Source: Dama dama (Eukaryota; Chordata; Mammalia; Artiodactyla; Cervidae). Taken from it: a DNA stretch of 64,000 bases. The notes beneath the pieces were generated by a model. The model searched no databases. It worked only from the letters and a program-made list of their open reading frames with translations, and had not been told where the DNA came from. This document shows, piece after piece, positions 42,371-51,789 of the stretch (its first letter is position 1; each line of letters opens with the position of its first letter). Made by a program: the position numbers and the translations under genes. The stretch is taken from positions 130,899,501-130,963,500 of the forward strand of contig NC_083685.1 in assembly GCF_033118175.1 (NCBI RefSeq). Direction: 5' to 3'.

Positions 42371-42583
42371 TCATGGCTTTTCACCAGAGTGTGAACTTGG
42401 GAGCAACTCCAGGAAATAGTCCATATACTTATTAAGAAGTGCAGCCTTCAAGTTTCCGATATAGGTACCAAAAGCGGCTCTTGGTATTTCTGAGTCGAAA
42501 AGCCACCGAAGAAAGGACTCCAGTCTTTTCTCTGCTGGGTCCTGAATGTATGGAGTTTTAACAGTCATGAGCCTGGAGAGGTT
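42371..42583 (-). CDS. Candidate terminal coding exon, unidentified
   Basis: On the minus strand a pyrimidine-rich tract CCTGCCTTCTGCTCTCAG ends at an AG at 42584-42585. From 42583 an open frame of 70 codons runs to a TGA at 42371-42373. It encodes a charged, helix-prone segment with an aromatic-rich middle (SFLRWLFDSEIP) and YMDYFLELL near the end, unlike the Gly/Pro/Arg-rich frames made by GC-rich noise nearby. The frame also stays open upstream for at least 58 codons, of noise-like composition, so the acceptor is the natural start of the plausible part. It lies in repeat-poor DNA with a CpG-rich block on its 5' side. I do not recognise the protein; chance is a real alternative. Confidence 0.25.
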   Translation of the reverse strand, partial: NLSRLMTVKTPYIQDPAEKRLESFLRWLFDSEIPRAAFGTYIGNLKAALLNKYMDYFLELLPSSHSGEKP

Positions 42584-42860
42584 CTGAGAGCAGAAGGCAG
42601 GTTCTTCCTTGGCAAACCCAGGCTGGTGCTGGGCCCACTGACTCCCCGGGCACTGTCTGCGCCTGCAGCCCCCACGCGGGGCCTGGCACCAAGGTCCACG
42701 CCCCTCGCCTGCCAGCTGGGAGGGGACCACTCCCACACTCTGCAAGCCACCTGACAATGTCTGTGTCCCTCCTTCTCAGCAGGGGAGGAGGGGTCAGGGA
42801 GGGGAGGAGTCCACCGCCCAGCCCCTGGGCCGGGCTCCTCCGCGGCCCAAAGGGATCACT
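42584..42860. other. GC-rich DNA upstream of the candidate exon
   Basis: No repeat recognised. If the exon is real, this would be intron on the minus strand. Confidence 0.25.
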
Positions 42861-43520
42861 TTAATCACTCCTCCCTCAAGACATTTTCAGCAAAATTCCC
42901 TTTCCCCTGGCCAGTTTCTGGCTGGCCGGCTCCGCGGTGGGGGGGGGGGGGGGGGGTGGGGTGGGTCGGGGAGCATCCGCTGGGGGCATGCGCAGTTTGA
43001 GCCGCCCCCCCACCCCCAGTACCCCAGTTCACCGGCTCCCAGCCCCTCCAGTGAGAATTCCTGCTTTTCCCCGGGCCTTGACCCCAGGCCCTCCGCAGAC
43101 CCCAGACAGAAGTGGGGAGGGGGCCTCTGGCACGTCGCCCATGAGCATCCATCTCGCCCGTCAGGCCGGGCTGGGCCCTCACGCCCCCGCCCCCCAGCTG
43201 TCGCCATGACAGGCTGCTGGGGGTGCCGGCGCCGGGGCGGGAGGGTCAGCGCCCAGCTGGGGCGATGCCATATGCCAGGGCCGCCGCTCGGGGCGGGATC
43301 CACCAGCAGTTGCCCTCCGAGCTCCTCCAGCTCTTTGTGGAAGCAGCTGGGGGGCGGAGGGCGTCCCGGGCTTTGTTGATGGGAGCGGGCCGTTTTCGTC
43401 TCGTTTTCATCTCTCCTCGGGCCCTCTGGCCCCCAGCAGAGACCCGAGGGCCCAGCCAGGCGCCCCGCGTGGCCGAGCCCAGGCCACCTGCAAGCTGAAT
43501 CGCGCAGCTGAGCCTCTGGT
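42861..43520. promoter_or_regulatory. CpG-rich block with long G-run, candidate CpG island
   Basis: CpGs are frequent, for example in GGTGCCGGCGCCGGGGCGGG (about 43223) and 'gggccgccgctcggggcggg' (about 43277). GC boxes are present. Frames here are Pro/Gly/Arg-rich with no family signature. A promoter role, possibly for a minus-strand transcript including the exon at 42371-42583, is inference. Confidence 0.4.
42939..42972 (+). repeat. 18-nt poly-G run and G-quadruplex-type motif
   Basis: Eighteen consecutive G (42939-42956), then TGGGGTGGGTCGGGGAG. Several alternative four-run foldings are possible. Confidence 0.85.
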
Positions 43521-44017
43521 CCCCAGGAGGGTCCACAAGACCCCTGCTGGCCCCCTGGACCCCATTTCCAGCCCCCACCAGCAAAGCTCTAACTTGACAC
43601 ATTCCCACAAGGCCAGCAACCCAGCCCATCCGAATTCCAGACCCGCCCTGTCATCTCTCCACCCTTCTATTCTGTGTGTAGGAATCTGATAAAACACCAG
43701 CTCTGTCCCTCCCACAAACAATGCGGGCTGCCCTGTGCATTCAGGATAGCAGATCAAAGGCGCCGAGGACAGACAGAGGCATAAACATCCATCTCAACCC
43801 CCCAAGACCTTTAGCCCTCGATCTGAACCCCACCCACTGCAGGCCAAGGAGTACATGCATTGTGTGCGGACTCTGGGGTGGCCTTCGGGACCAGTGTCCT
43901 TCCCCTCTGAGAAAGCCAGCCATAGGAAAAGTTCTAGAAAGTCAGCAAAGGTCAAAGTCCATTCGTAAAGGCTTGCCTGTAACTGGAGGTGAGCTTTTTG
44001 CTTTTCTTTCCTTGTAC
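43521..44017. other. Unrecognised single-copy DNA
   Basis: C-rich, no gene or named repeat. Confidence 0.3.
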
Positions 44018-44018
44018 A

Positions 44019-44214
44019 CTTCCCTGGCGGCTCAGCGGTAAGAACCTGCCTGCCAGTGCAGGAGACTCAGGTTCTATCCCTGAGTGGGGAAGATCCCCTG
44101 GAGGAGGAAATGGCAACCCACTCCCGCATTCTTGCCTGGGAAATCCCACAAACAGGAGCCTGGCGGGTGGGCTACAGTCCATGGGTCACATACATGACTG
44201 AGCACGCACGCACA
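44019..44214 (+). mobile_element. Bov-tA SINE
   Basis: ACTTCCCTGGCGGCTCAGCG head, 'ggttctatccctgagtgggg', tail 'acatgactgagcacgcacgc'. Confidence 0.93.
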
Positions 44215-44302
44215 CCATTTGTGAGCTGTGGAAGGCATGACTTCCAGTTTTGTAAACCTCAGAGGATCGCTCTGAAGATGAAGTTGTCCAGAATTACAAT
44301 GG

Positions 44303-44422
44303 CAGGAGTTCCCTAGTGGTGCCGTGGTTAGGACTTGAAGCTTTCACTGCTGGGGCCTGGGTTCAATCCCTGGTCTCACAAGCTCCACTGGGCAGACAGA
44401 AACAGAAAATTTACGTGGCAGA
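44303..44422 (+). mobile_element. CHR-type tRNA SINE (short form)
   Basis: AGGAGTTCCCTAGTGGTGCC head, 'gggttcaatccctggtctca' B-box region and a short tail with GGCAGACAGAAACAGAAAA. Confidence 0.82.
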
Positions 44423-44437
44423 GTCCCTGAACAGACA

Positions 44438-44628
44438 GTATAGACCAGGCCTGGTGCTAGGCACATATCTTTTCTTATTTAATCCTCAACTACAGTAGAA
44501 GGTGGGTTTTCTTGTTATTTACAGTTGACAAGTGAAGACACTGAGGCACAGAAGAGTCAAGTAAGTTGTCCAAGGTCACACAGCAACCCGATGGCAACTG
44601 AAATTTGAACCCAGACAAACATGCTTAA
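44438..44628 (-). mobile_element. MIR SINE
   Basis: 'ctggtgctaggcacatatct', TTATTTAATCCTCAACTACA, 'gacactgaggcacagaagag', 'ttgtccaaggtcacacagca', 'tttgaacccagacaaacatg': a near-complete reverse MIR and the clearest MIR in the window. Confidence 0.9.
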
Positions 44629-45034
44629 ATAACAAGTTGCAAAATGGAAGGACAAGTACAAAAAAAAATCTCAACCTGTGCTATCTAATACAGGAGCCTC
44701 AGACACACGGGGACAGCACAGACAGAACATTTCCACCGATAGCTGCATGAGCTTTCAGCGGACAGCATTGATGAAGCAGCTGGTGTCAAATGTTTTTAGC
44801 AATGCAGTCATTTTTCTCTAATAAAATCGTGCATTAACCTTCAATGTATCCAATAAAGAAAAGTGCCATTTGAATAAAATTAGCATTAATTATTTTATAT
44901 AGTCAAATTAATAGCATGATTATTATACATTGTACAACCATTATACAATGGTCTCATTATACCAATGAGAATGATCATGTTTTGTACGTGTCACTTTATA
45001 TGTCATTTACCTTCAAACATTTTCATTGTAAAAT
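44629..45034. other. Unrecognised AT-rich DNA
   Basis: Includes a weak inverted repeat (TTATACATTGTACAACC and ATTATACAATGG) near 44925-44955. No named repeat. Confidence 0.3.
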
Positions 45035-45215
45035 ATGACACACAGACACTCAAAAGATCAAAGAACATAAGTGTACAGTTCATTGAATATTGACAAAATA
45101 GACATCCATGTAACTACCACCCAGGTCAAGAACTTGAACTTGCTGGGAGTCAAGACACCTCCACCCCTTTCCAATCACACCCTCTCCACCACCTAGAATT
45201 TACCATCATGCAGCT
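45035..45215 (-). mobile_element. L1M 3' fragment
   Basis: 'cataagtgtacagttcattg', 'tgacaaaatagacatccatg', 'taactaccacccaggtcaag' and 'acctccacccctttccaatc' match the reversed 3' part of old L1. Confidence 0.65.
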
Positions 45216-45339
45216 GTGTCAGTAGGTGAAAACAATAAACTGAGAGTTACAGGTATGAGACCAGCTCATGAATTAAGACTGATTTCTACATTTTTAACTG
45301 GTTGGAAAAAACCAGAAGAAGAACAAATGACACGTGAAA

Positions 45340-45422
45340 ATACTATTTTGGAAATTTGTTTGGATTTTTCTGTAGCATTGTATGGAAAAATTTGAACGAA
45401 CTTTTTGACCAACCCTGTATAT
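45340..45422. mobile_element. Mariner-type DNA transposon end
   Basis: 'tttggatttttctgtagcat' and TGAACGAACTTTTTGACCAA with CCCTGTA recall the terminal inverted repeat of ruminant mariner elements ('aacgaactttttggccaacc'). The two inner parts are near-complementary. Only an end or a small palindromic derivative is left. Confidence 0.6.
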
Positions 45423-45424
45423 GA

Positions 45425-45615
45425 AATTCAAATGTCAGGGCCCGCAAATAAAGCTTTATTAGCACAGAAACATGCGGCTGCTTCTTACTTCCTGTGGCTA
45501 CTTTTGTGCTGCATGGCAGAGTTGAGTAACCGTGGCAGAAGTTATGTCCCGCAAAACCAAGAAGATTTATGATCTGGCCTCACAGGGAAAGTTTGCCTAT
45601 CCTTGATCCAGATGA
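45425..45615 (+). mobile_element. hAT-type DNA transposon fossil
   Basis: 'gcaaataaagctttattagc', 'acagaaacatgcggctgctt', 'gcatggcagagttgagtaac' and 'aaagtttgcctatccttgat' follow the common 'ttgtaaataaagttttattg ... cagagttgagtag ... aaagtttgccgacccctg' hAT fossil. A second copy is at 49085-49310. Confidence 0.75.
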
Positions 45616-45779
45616 CAATTCATTCATAAGTCAGCCTCAGTCACCAATGTGTCAGTGATTTCCATAGTTTTGTTTTGGTTCTACAGTAACACAAAACTTC
45701 ACACAGATAAGAGGTTGATAGAAATTTGTTTTTTCACTCAATTCCCCTTGCAATTTCAGAATACTCTTTTGTTTCTACT

Positions 45780-46860
45780 TGAATTCTTTCATTTATTTAA
45801 GGAAGAAATGACACAAATATTATATAAGTTATTTGAGAAACTAGAGAAGGAAGAAAATTCCCAATTCATTTTCGAGGCAAGCATCGCCTTAGTGTCAAAA
45901 CTTGACAGAGATTTTATAAAAAAGAAATTTATACAGTTATTTCTCATACAGGTGGATACAAGAAATCCTCTTCCAATACTAGCAAATAAAATCCAGACAT
46001 GCATAAGAAGTGTAATGCATCTTGACCAAGTCTGGTTTGTCCAGGATGGCAGTTCAACATTTGAAAACTAGTGAATATAATTCACTCTATTAATAGAATG
46101 AAGAAAAATTTATACAAATCTTTCCAATAGATGCAGAAAAAGCATTCAACAAAGCTGAAACGTGTCAGCACTTTTAACCAGAATACTCTTTTTCAAAAAA
46201 ATTATTGGAGGGTAATTGATTTACAATGTTTGTGTTAGTTTCTGCGGTACAACGAAGTGACCCAGCTGTGTGTACACACACGTATCCCCTCCTTCCTGAA
46301 CCGTCCCCCACCCCACCCCACCCCCAGGTCATCCCAGAGCGCCGAGCTGAGACCCCTGGGCCCTCGCGCCAGCTTCCCACTGCTACTTCACACGCGGGAG
46401 TGCATACGTGTCAGTGCCACGCTCTCGGTTCGTCCCCCCGCCCACCTCCTTCCCCCTGCGTCCCAAAATACTCTTTGATTAAACTGATCTGAAGACTCAA
46501 ACAAGAAGCAGTTGGAATTTTATTTCCAACTTGAAATACATACAAGATCTAACCTTGGCTTCCATTCTTTATCATAGATACAGACGCGAGAGAGGAAACA
46601 GTCTCAACTTTGAATAGGTATGAAAACCCCCACAGTACAATATTATCAGGATGACACGTTAGAAGTTTACTTACTATTGTGCAACTGAAAACCAGAAAAT
46701 ACCCAGTAAACACATGCTTGGAGCAGATGAGCCCACGTCCCGCCTCTGTTTGCAGTGCTTCTGCACAGCTTTGTGTGAACAATTTGCCAGGCCTGAATTT
46801 AGAAAAAGACCAGCTCATCCTTTCTAATCAATGACACATTGACAAGAAGTTCAAATATAG
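45780..46860 (+). pseudogene. LINE-1 ORF2 fragment, split by a younger L1 end
   Basis: Frame translation at 45789-46071 gives recognisable L1 reverse-transcriptase blocks: a FEASIALVSKLDRD-like segment, then ILANKIQTCI and HLDQVWFVQDG, the diverged counterparts of the L1 RT fingers. 'gatgcagaaaaagcattcaa' follows. After a younger L1 insertion 'gattaaactgatctgaagac' resumes; the right edge beyond 46500 is uncertain. Several stops end the frame, so it is dead. It is not a host gene despite its 140-codon frame. Confidence 0.75.
46192..46466 (-). mobile_element. LINE-1 3' end inserted in L1, with target-site duplication
   Basis: 'ttggagggtaattgatttac', 'gtgttagtttctgcggtaca', 'ccttcctgaaccgtccccca', 'ccccaggtcatcccagagcg' give the reversed ruminant L1 3' end. 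Identical AATACTCTTT at 46182-46191 and 46467-46476 bound it. Confidence 0.9.
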
Positions 46861-47182
46861 GCCCAGAAACAATAAGCTAAGACACTGGTGGTCTCTGGCA
46901 GGTTGCAATTTGGTAGAGGATGCCCGTGAGCAGACCTCTTTGGTTTTAAGGATGGTTTTTAAACCAGTCTTAATTTTTAAAAAGTGGAGATTGCATTAAA
47001 CGGTTGGGGAACACCCAATTACTCGCTTACACTCCACTAGAGTGTTCTAGGATTCAGGGAAGGGTTGGGGTTTGTTGTTAATGAGTCTCAGGCAGTGATT
47101 TGCAAAAAGTACAAAGGTGGAGGTGGGTCTGCCCATCAGAAGTGAGGAGGGAGATGTTACAGTCCTAACATGGTGAAAAAGT
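46861..47182. other. Unrecognised DNA
   Basis: Single-copy linker before the BovB copy. Confidence 0.3.
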
Positions 47183-47881
47183 TGGCTTGAAACTCAACAT
47201 TCAGAAAACTAAGATCATGGCATCCGGTCCCATCACTACATGGCAAATAGATGGGGAAACAGTGGAAACAGTGACAGACTTTATTTTTTGGGGTCCCCAA
47301 ATCACTGCAGATGGTGATTGCAGCCATAAAATTAAGATGCTTACTCCTTGACAGAAAATTTATGACCAACCTAGATAGCATATTAAAAAGCAGAGACATT
47401 ACTTTGCCAACAAAGGTCCATCTAGTCAAGGCTATGGTTTTTCCAGTGGTCATGTATGGATGTGAGAGTTGGACTATAAAGAAAGCTGAATGCGGGAGAA
47501 TTGATGCTTTTGAACTGTGGTGTTGGAGAAGACTCTTGAGAGTCCCTTGGACTGCAAGGAGATCCAACCAGTCCATCCTAAAGGAAATCAGTCCTGAATA
47601 TTCACTGGAAGGACTGATGCTGAAGCTGAAACTCCAATACTTTGGCCACCTGATGCGGAGAACTGACTCACTGGAAAAGACCCTGATGCTGGGAAAGATT
47701 GAAGGTGGGAGGAGAAGGGGACGACAGAGGATGAGATGGTTGGATGGCATCACTGACTCAATGGGCATGAGTTTGGGTAGACTCCGGGAGTTGGTGATGG
47801 ATGGGGAGGCCTGGCATGCTGCGGTTCATGGGGTTGCAAAGAGTCGGACACGACTGAGCGACTGAACTAAACTGAACTGAA
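47183..47881 (+). pseudogene. BovB (RTE-type) LINE 3' portion with broken reverse-transcriptase end
   Basis: BovB is the ruminant RTE-clade non-LTR retrotransposon known for horizontal transfer between reptiles and ruminants. This 5'-truncated copy starts in the late reverse-transcriptase region ('ggcttgaaactcaacattca') and ends 'cacgactgagcgactgaact'. From 47311 to 47865 a frame of 184 codons stays open and carries the typical blocks VMYGCESWTIKKAE, FELWCWRRLLRVPWT, LKLQYFGHLMRR and HGVAKSRTRLSD. A small indel near 47325-47335 shifts the upstream part out of this frame. The catalytic RT core and the endonuclease are absent, so it cannot move itself. Confidence 0.95.
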
Positions 47882-47934
47882 CAGGGATGACACAAAGTCC
47901 AACAGAGCCTTGACTGTTGAGGGAGGAGAGGGTG

Positions 47935-48128
47935 GGACTAATGGAGAGAGCAGCATGGAGACATATACACTAACTTACGTAAAACAGTGGGAATTTTCTG
48001 TGTGACCAGGGAGATCAAACCAAAGCTCTGTGACAAGCTGAGGGGTGGGATGGGGTGGGAGGTGGGAGGGCGTGTCCAGAGGGAGGGGACATGTGTACTA
48101 TGGCTGATCCATATTGATGTATGCAGAG
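47935..48128 (+). mobile_element. LINE-1 3' end
   Basis: 'aaacagtgggaattttctgt', 'tctgtgacaagctgaggggt', 'gggatggggtgggaggtggg', 'catgtgtactatggctgatc' is the ordered ruminant L1 3' end. Confidence 0.88.
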
Positions 48129-48129
48129 G

Positions 48130-48268
48130 GCATCCTGGAAGGAAGCCTTCCCCGAACCTGACCCTCATCTTGGACTTCCAGCCCCCAGAGCTGCGAGAGA
48201 GCCACTGCCCTTGTTCATCAGTCAGCCCTGGTGATTTGTCAGGGCAGCCCATACCGAGGCAGGCGTCA
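48130..48268 (-). mobile_element. MaLR-like LTR end fragment
   Basis: 'cctcatcttggacttccagc' with CCCCAGAGCTGCGAGAGAG, then 'tggtgatttgtcagggcagc', resembles the antisense end of MaLR/MLT1-type LTRs, also seen near 21850 and 52250. Confidence 0.55.
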
Positions 48269-48299
48269 TCGGTGGAGGGTAGGTGTCTCTCCTTGTCAG

Positions 48300-48725
48300 A
48301 AAAATTCACCCCCTCCTAGCCCCGGGGCGGGGGACATGGCTGACCCGGCGCCCGGCGATCCCGCCGGGGCGGGGAGCCACTCTGCTGCACTGATGGAGCG
48401 CGCACCCCAGCCTCGAGCCCGAGGCGGAGTTGGCGAACCTGGATGCACTAGGCCGGCACCGCGTGGATCTCGGAGACCGAGCTGTTTGGGGAAGGTGGCC
48501 AGACGGGGTGGGGGTCGCGGGAAGGGGGGGCACAGGCCGCATAGCGCCAGCATTGCGGTGGCGCTAATCAGCAAGCTCTAGATTGTTAGCTCGAAGGCAC
48601 GGGGGTCTCCTCCGGGCATCACAGACCACGACGCCCGCGGAGGGCGCAGCGGGCCTGCGGAGACTCCCTCCCTCCAGGGCGCACACCCCGCCCCGCTCCC
48701 CAGAGCCAGACCCCGCTCACAGCCT
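48300..48725. promoter_or_regulatory. CpG-rich block, candidate CpG island
   Basis: Dense CpGs, for example GACCCGGCGCCCGGCGATCC (about 48343) and 'accacgacgcccgcggaggg' (about 48626), plus GC boxes. A frame from an ATG at 48336 (in GGGGGACATGGCTG) stays open to 48581, but its Ala/Arg/Gly/Pro-rich translation has no recognised domain. A promoter or first exon is possible; composition-driven openness is as likely. Confidence 0.4.
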
Positions 48726-48961
48726 CAGGCGAGGGCTGGCACAGAGCATGTGCGTCCCGGGTGCCAGATTTTCTGATATTTCAAGAGCAGCCAGAACTCT
48801 GGATTTTCACTTGAAATCTCCCCCATCTGAAATGTTGGAAACGAATTCAAAATGTTTTGGATACTACGCGAGCCAAATAACCCACATCTGCGGGCCAGAC
48901 ACAGCCCTGGAGTGCCCGCTTGCAGACGCCGGCGCAGGAGGGAAGCCAAGCTGCCCTAGGG
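48726..48961. other. Possible old repeat, unrecognised
   Basis: 'tggaaacgaattcaaaatgt', 'gagccaaataacccacatct', 'gcgggccagacacagccctg' look like an interspersed fossil, perhaps a hAT end, but I cannot name it. Confidence 0.3.
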
Positions 48962-49022
48962 ACGGTCAGTGACTTCCCCGAAGGCGCTGGTCAACGGCAG
49001 AGCTGGGACTGGACACCCTCGC
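48962..49022 (-). mobile_element. Possible MIR fragment
   Basis: 'gtcagtgacttccccgaagg' then GGCAGAGCTGGGACTGGACA resembles the reverse MIR segment. Short. Confidence 0.45.
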
Positions 49023-49084
49023 TGCAGGGCTGTTACGGTCTCCGTCAACTGTGCTTCGAAAAGAGTCACCCAGTGCCTGAACCG

Positions 49085-49310
49085 GGATGGGCCAACTGCA
49101 GCTCACGGGCCAGAGCCAGCTGGCCGGCTGTTTTTGTAAATAAAGTTTTATTGGAACACAGCCAGGCACGTTTGTTTACATGTCGGTGGCTGCCTTCCCA
49201 CTTTCCCGCTGCCGTGGCAGAACTGAGACCGCATAGCCCGCAAAGCTGCAAAGACTGACTCTCTGATCCTTTGCTGGGAATGGCTTGCCGGTCCCTGCCC
49301 TCGACCCTTG
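49085..49310 (+). mobile_element. hAT-type DNA transposon fossil
   Basis: GGATGGGCCAACTGCAGCTC, 'ggctgtttttgtaaataaag', 'ttttattggaacacagccag', 'ggcagaactgagaccgcata' and 'gcccgcaaagctgcaaagac' are an ordered match to the MER1-group hAT fossil also present at 45425. No transposase remains. Confidence 0.85.
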
Positions 49311-49827
49311 ACACTGGCACACGTCTTGCTCCTTGTTGCAGCTCTTCGTGAGACATCCTGATGGTCCGAGCTGTGACTCAGGAGCATGCCTGAATCCTGC
49401 TTGAGATGCTGGCGGCTTAGGGGTGGGGTCCCCGGAGGGTGGGGACCAAGCCCAGCCTGCGATCCTTCTTCCTGTGAGAAGATGATAAAGGAAGACCCTC
49501 TGTCCACCGCGGCCCGCAGCACCGCCTCCAACTTCTCTTTGTGGGAAAGAGCCCTGAATGGAGAAAGGAGGTTAGTGGAATTCAGAGGCCTAAGGATGTG
49601 AAGGTTCTTACACGTAAACAGATAAATTTTAGATAAATGGTTGAAAGTTGGCAACAGCCGTGGCCAGGACATACACACACGCACACACACACCCCCTCTT
49701 TGGAAATGAGAAAGTGTGACTTGTAAAGTATTTTCAGAGGTCACTCCAAGCAGCAGAAACATCACCCGTGCAATGAACGAGGCGGCTCTGATGTGTTTGG
49801 CAAGGCTGATAACCCGCATGAGGCCCT
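49311..49827. other. Unrecognised DNA with a short AC array
   Basis: An interrupted (AC)n run at about 49671-49693. Otherwise no gene or named repeat. Confidence 0.35.
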
Positions 49828-49980
49828 TGGACTTCCCTGGCGGTCCAGGGGTTAAGACGCTGTGCTCCCAGTGCAGGGGACGCAGGTTTGATCCCTGGTC
49901 AGGGGACTAAGATAACATACGCAGTGTGGAAAAAAAATTTTTTTAATGTTTTTAATAAAAAAAAAACAAAACAAAACCAA
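49828..49980 (+). mobile_element. CHR-type tRNA SINE (short form)
   Basis: TGGACTTCCCTGGCGGTCCA head, 'ggtttgatccctggtcaggg', 'ataacatacgcagtgtggaa' and a long A-rich tail. Confidence 0.88.
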
Positions 49981-50791
49981 GAGTTGCCACTCTGGAACAC
50001 GGTGTCCGGAACACCCCGGGTCGCCATCAGAGGAGCCCGTCCCCCTGGCTTCAGGCCTCTGTTCTCAGGCGCCTCCTGGAGGCTGCAGGGCTCGCTGGTC
50101 CGACCAGAGAGGTGGGCAAATGACCTGGGGTGCTCAGCTCTGCCTCACAGGTTCCCCTCCACCAGGATGGTGGGGGCGATGCGTTTGCTTCCTTCTCTGC
50201 CCCAAGGAGGCTCTTAGCCAAGGCAGGCTGGGGTCCTGCAGTGGATGGGGGTGTCTAACCCTGGGAGGTTGATTAACAAGCTGGTCGTCGCCCTCAAGCT
50301 GGGCATCGCCTTCTAATCCAGCTTTCATCATATTCTCTCCAACTCTCTGAATTGCCCCTCTCTCTCTCTATGTCGAAAGAGAAAGAGGTGTTATTTATTC
50401 AAAGCAACTGGTGGTAAGACAGCATGCAGCTATTTTTACAATGCATTTTATAGGGCGATTATCTGTTACAGCAAAAGTTGCCTATTCGGGGATTTTGATG
50501 TTCCCCACTCAAATGTCAGGCTGCTCCTCTCCTCACTTGGGCTCCAGCATCTTCTGGGACCGGTTTGCTGTCAAAGCAGGATGAGAAGCCCAGCCCGCTG
50601 GCTGTTTATCATCTACCCAGGAGTCAGAGGATGCTCAGTAAGTGTGTTTAAATACATGACTGAACAAAACACTGCAAAGTTGTTTGGTACTTTGCGGAGT
50701 ACAGGCTAATATGTATGTAATTTCTTAAATTCAGTGGCTCGATGGGTCAGGCATCTGTTGTGTGTGATTTGAACCCCAGTGCAGCTACCAC
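49981..50791. other. Unrecognised single-copy DNA
   Basis: Contains a short (TC)n run at about 50355-50369. At about 50635-50665 'gctcagtaagtgtgtttaaa' recalls a MIR/L2-type end. Otherwise unrecognised. Confidence 0.3.
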
Positions 50792-51008
50792 TGTGGCTTC
50801 GCTGATGGCTCAGCGGGTAAAGAATCCACCTGCACTAAGGAGACACAGGAGGCATGGGTACAATCCCTGGGTCGGGAAGATCCCCTGGAGGAGGAAAATG
50901 GCAACCCACCCCAGTATTCTTGCCTGAACAATCCCATGGACAGAGGAGCCTGGCAGGCTACAGGCCAAAGGGTTGCAAAGAGTCAGACACAACTAAGTGA
51001 CTAAGCAC
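50792..51008 (+). mobile_element. Bov-tA SINE
   Basis: GTGGCTTCGCTGATGGCTCA head, 'gggtacaatccctgggtcgg', tail 'acacaactaagtgactaagc'. Confidence 0.93.
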
Positions 51009-51454
51009 ATATATGTTGATATCTATATACACACAAAACTGAAAACATAGAGTGTGTGTAATTTTTCCTGATTTTTAACTTGTGTTAAACTAATGCATGC
51101 ACATACAGCCACCATTACCTGTTTTAACAGCAAGTTTCTTGTGAGCAAAAAAAGAGTTTTTCAGGTCTCACTAACCAAGGAGTGAGACTAGATAACCTCG
51201 AAGGATAGGTGAACAAGTAGGAAAAAAATGTACCTTAAAATACCTACAGATCCCTTGGACATCAAGTCTTCTTGTGACTAAAGGGCTATTGTTCTCTTGG
51301 AATCAAATTGTTAAAGTTCTAAGAAGCCACTACAATGCCTGGGAATTCTGGTGCTGATCATTCAAAAAGTCATTTCTTCTGAACTGGAAGCAGAGTTAGA
51401 AGGCCTCTCTGGAAGGACATCTCTTGTGTGTACACACACACACACTTACATTTA
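51009..51454. other. Unrecognised AT-rich DNA
   Basis: No gene or named repeat. A short CA array at about 51432-51445 precedes the Bov-A2 copy. Confidence 0.3.
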
Positions 51455-51650
51455 GAGGAGAAGTGGGTGACAGAGGATGAGATGGGAAAGACTGAGGGCA
51501 GGAGGAGAAGGGGACAACAGAGGATGAGATGGTTGGATGGCATCACCGACTCAGTGGACATGACTCTGAACAATCCTGGGATATGGTGAAGGAAGCCTGG
51601 CACGCTGCAGTCCATGGGGTCACAAAGAGTTGGATATGACTGAACAACCC
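51455..51650 (+). mobile_element. BovB 3'-end / Bov-A2 copy with internal duplication
   Basis: A segment of about 31 bp (51455-51485) recurs at 51502-51532, 47 bp on; both contain CAGAGGATGAGATGG. The remainder reads 'ttggatggcatcaccgactc' to 'ggatatgactgaacaaccca', ending at an AACAATA-rich tail. Confidence 0.82.
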
Positions 51651-51680
51651 ACAACAATAGCAACAATAACAACAGGTAGA
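51651..51680. repeat. AACAATA-rich tail
   Basis: ACAATAGCAACAATAACAAC is a typical A-rich variant tail of the preceding retroelement. Confidence 0.7.
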
Positions 51681-51789
51681 CAGAATTTCCATTTTAATTT
51701 TTCAGAGCACAGATCAACTGACAAAAAGGGTGATGACCAGCACTTTTCTGGATGGCCCAAAAGAAGTGGGATGCATTAATATTATGGAG

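Noticed and set aside
45649..46071. 140-codon frame as a host gene
   Set aside because: The 3' two thirds match L1 ORF2 reverse-transcriptase blocks in order; it is a transposon relic.
47157..47768. 203-codon minus-strand frame, the second longest in the window
   Set aside because: It is the antisense shadow of the BovB reverse-transcriptase end on the plus strand.
49148..49819. 223-codon minus-strand frame, the longest in the window
   Set aside because: It overlaps a hAT fossil and single-copy DNA; the part outside the fossil has no recognised domain, and the length is not enough alone to call a gene.
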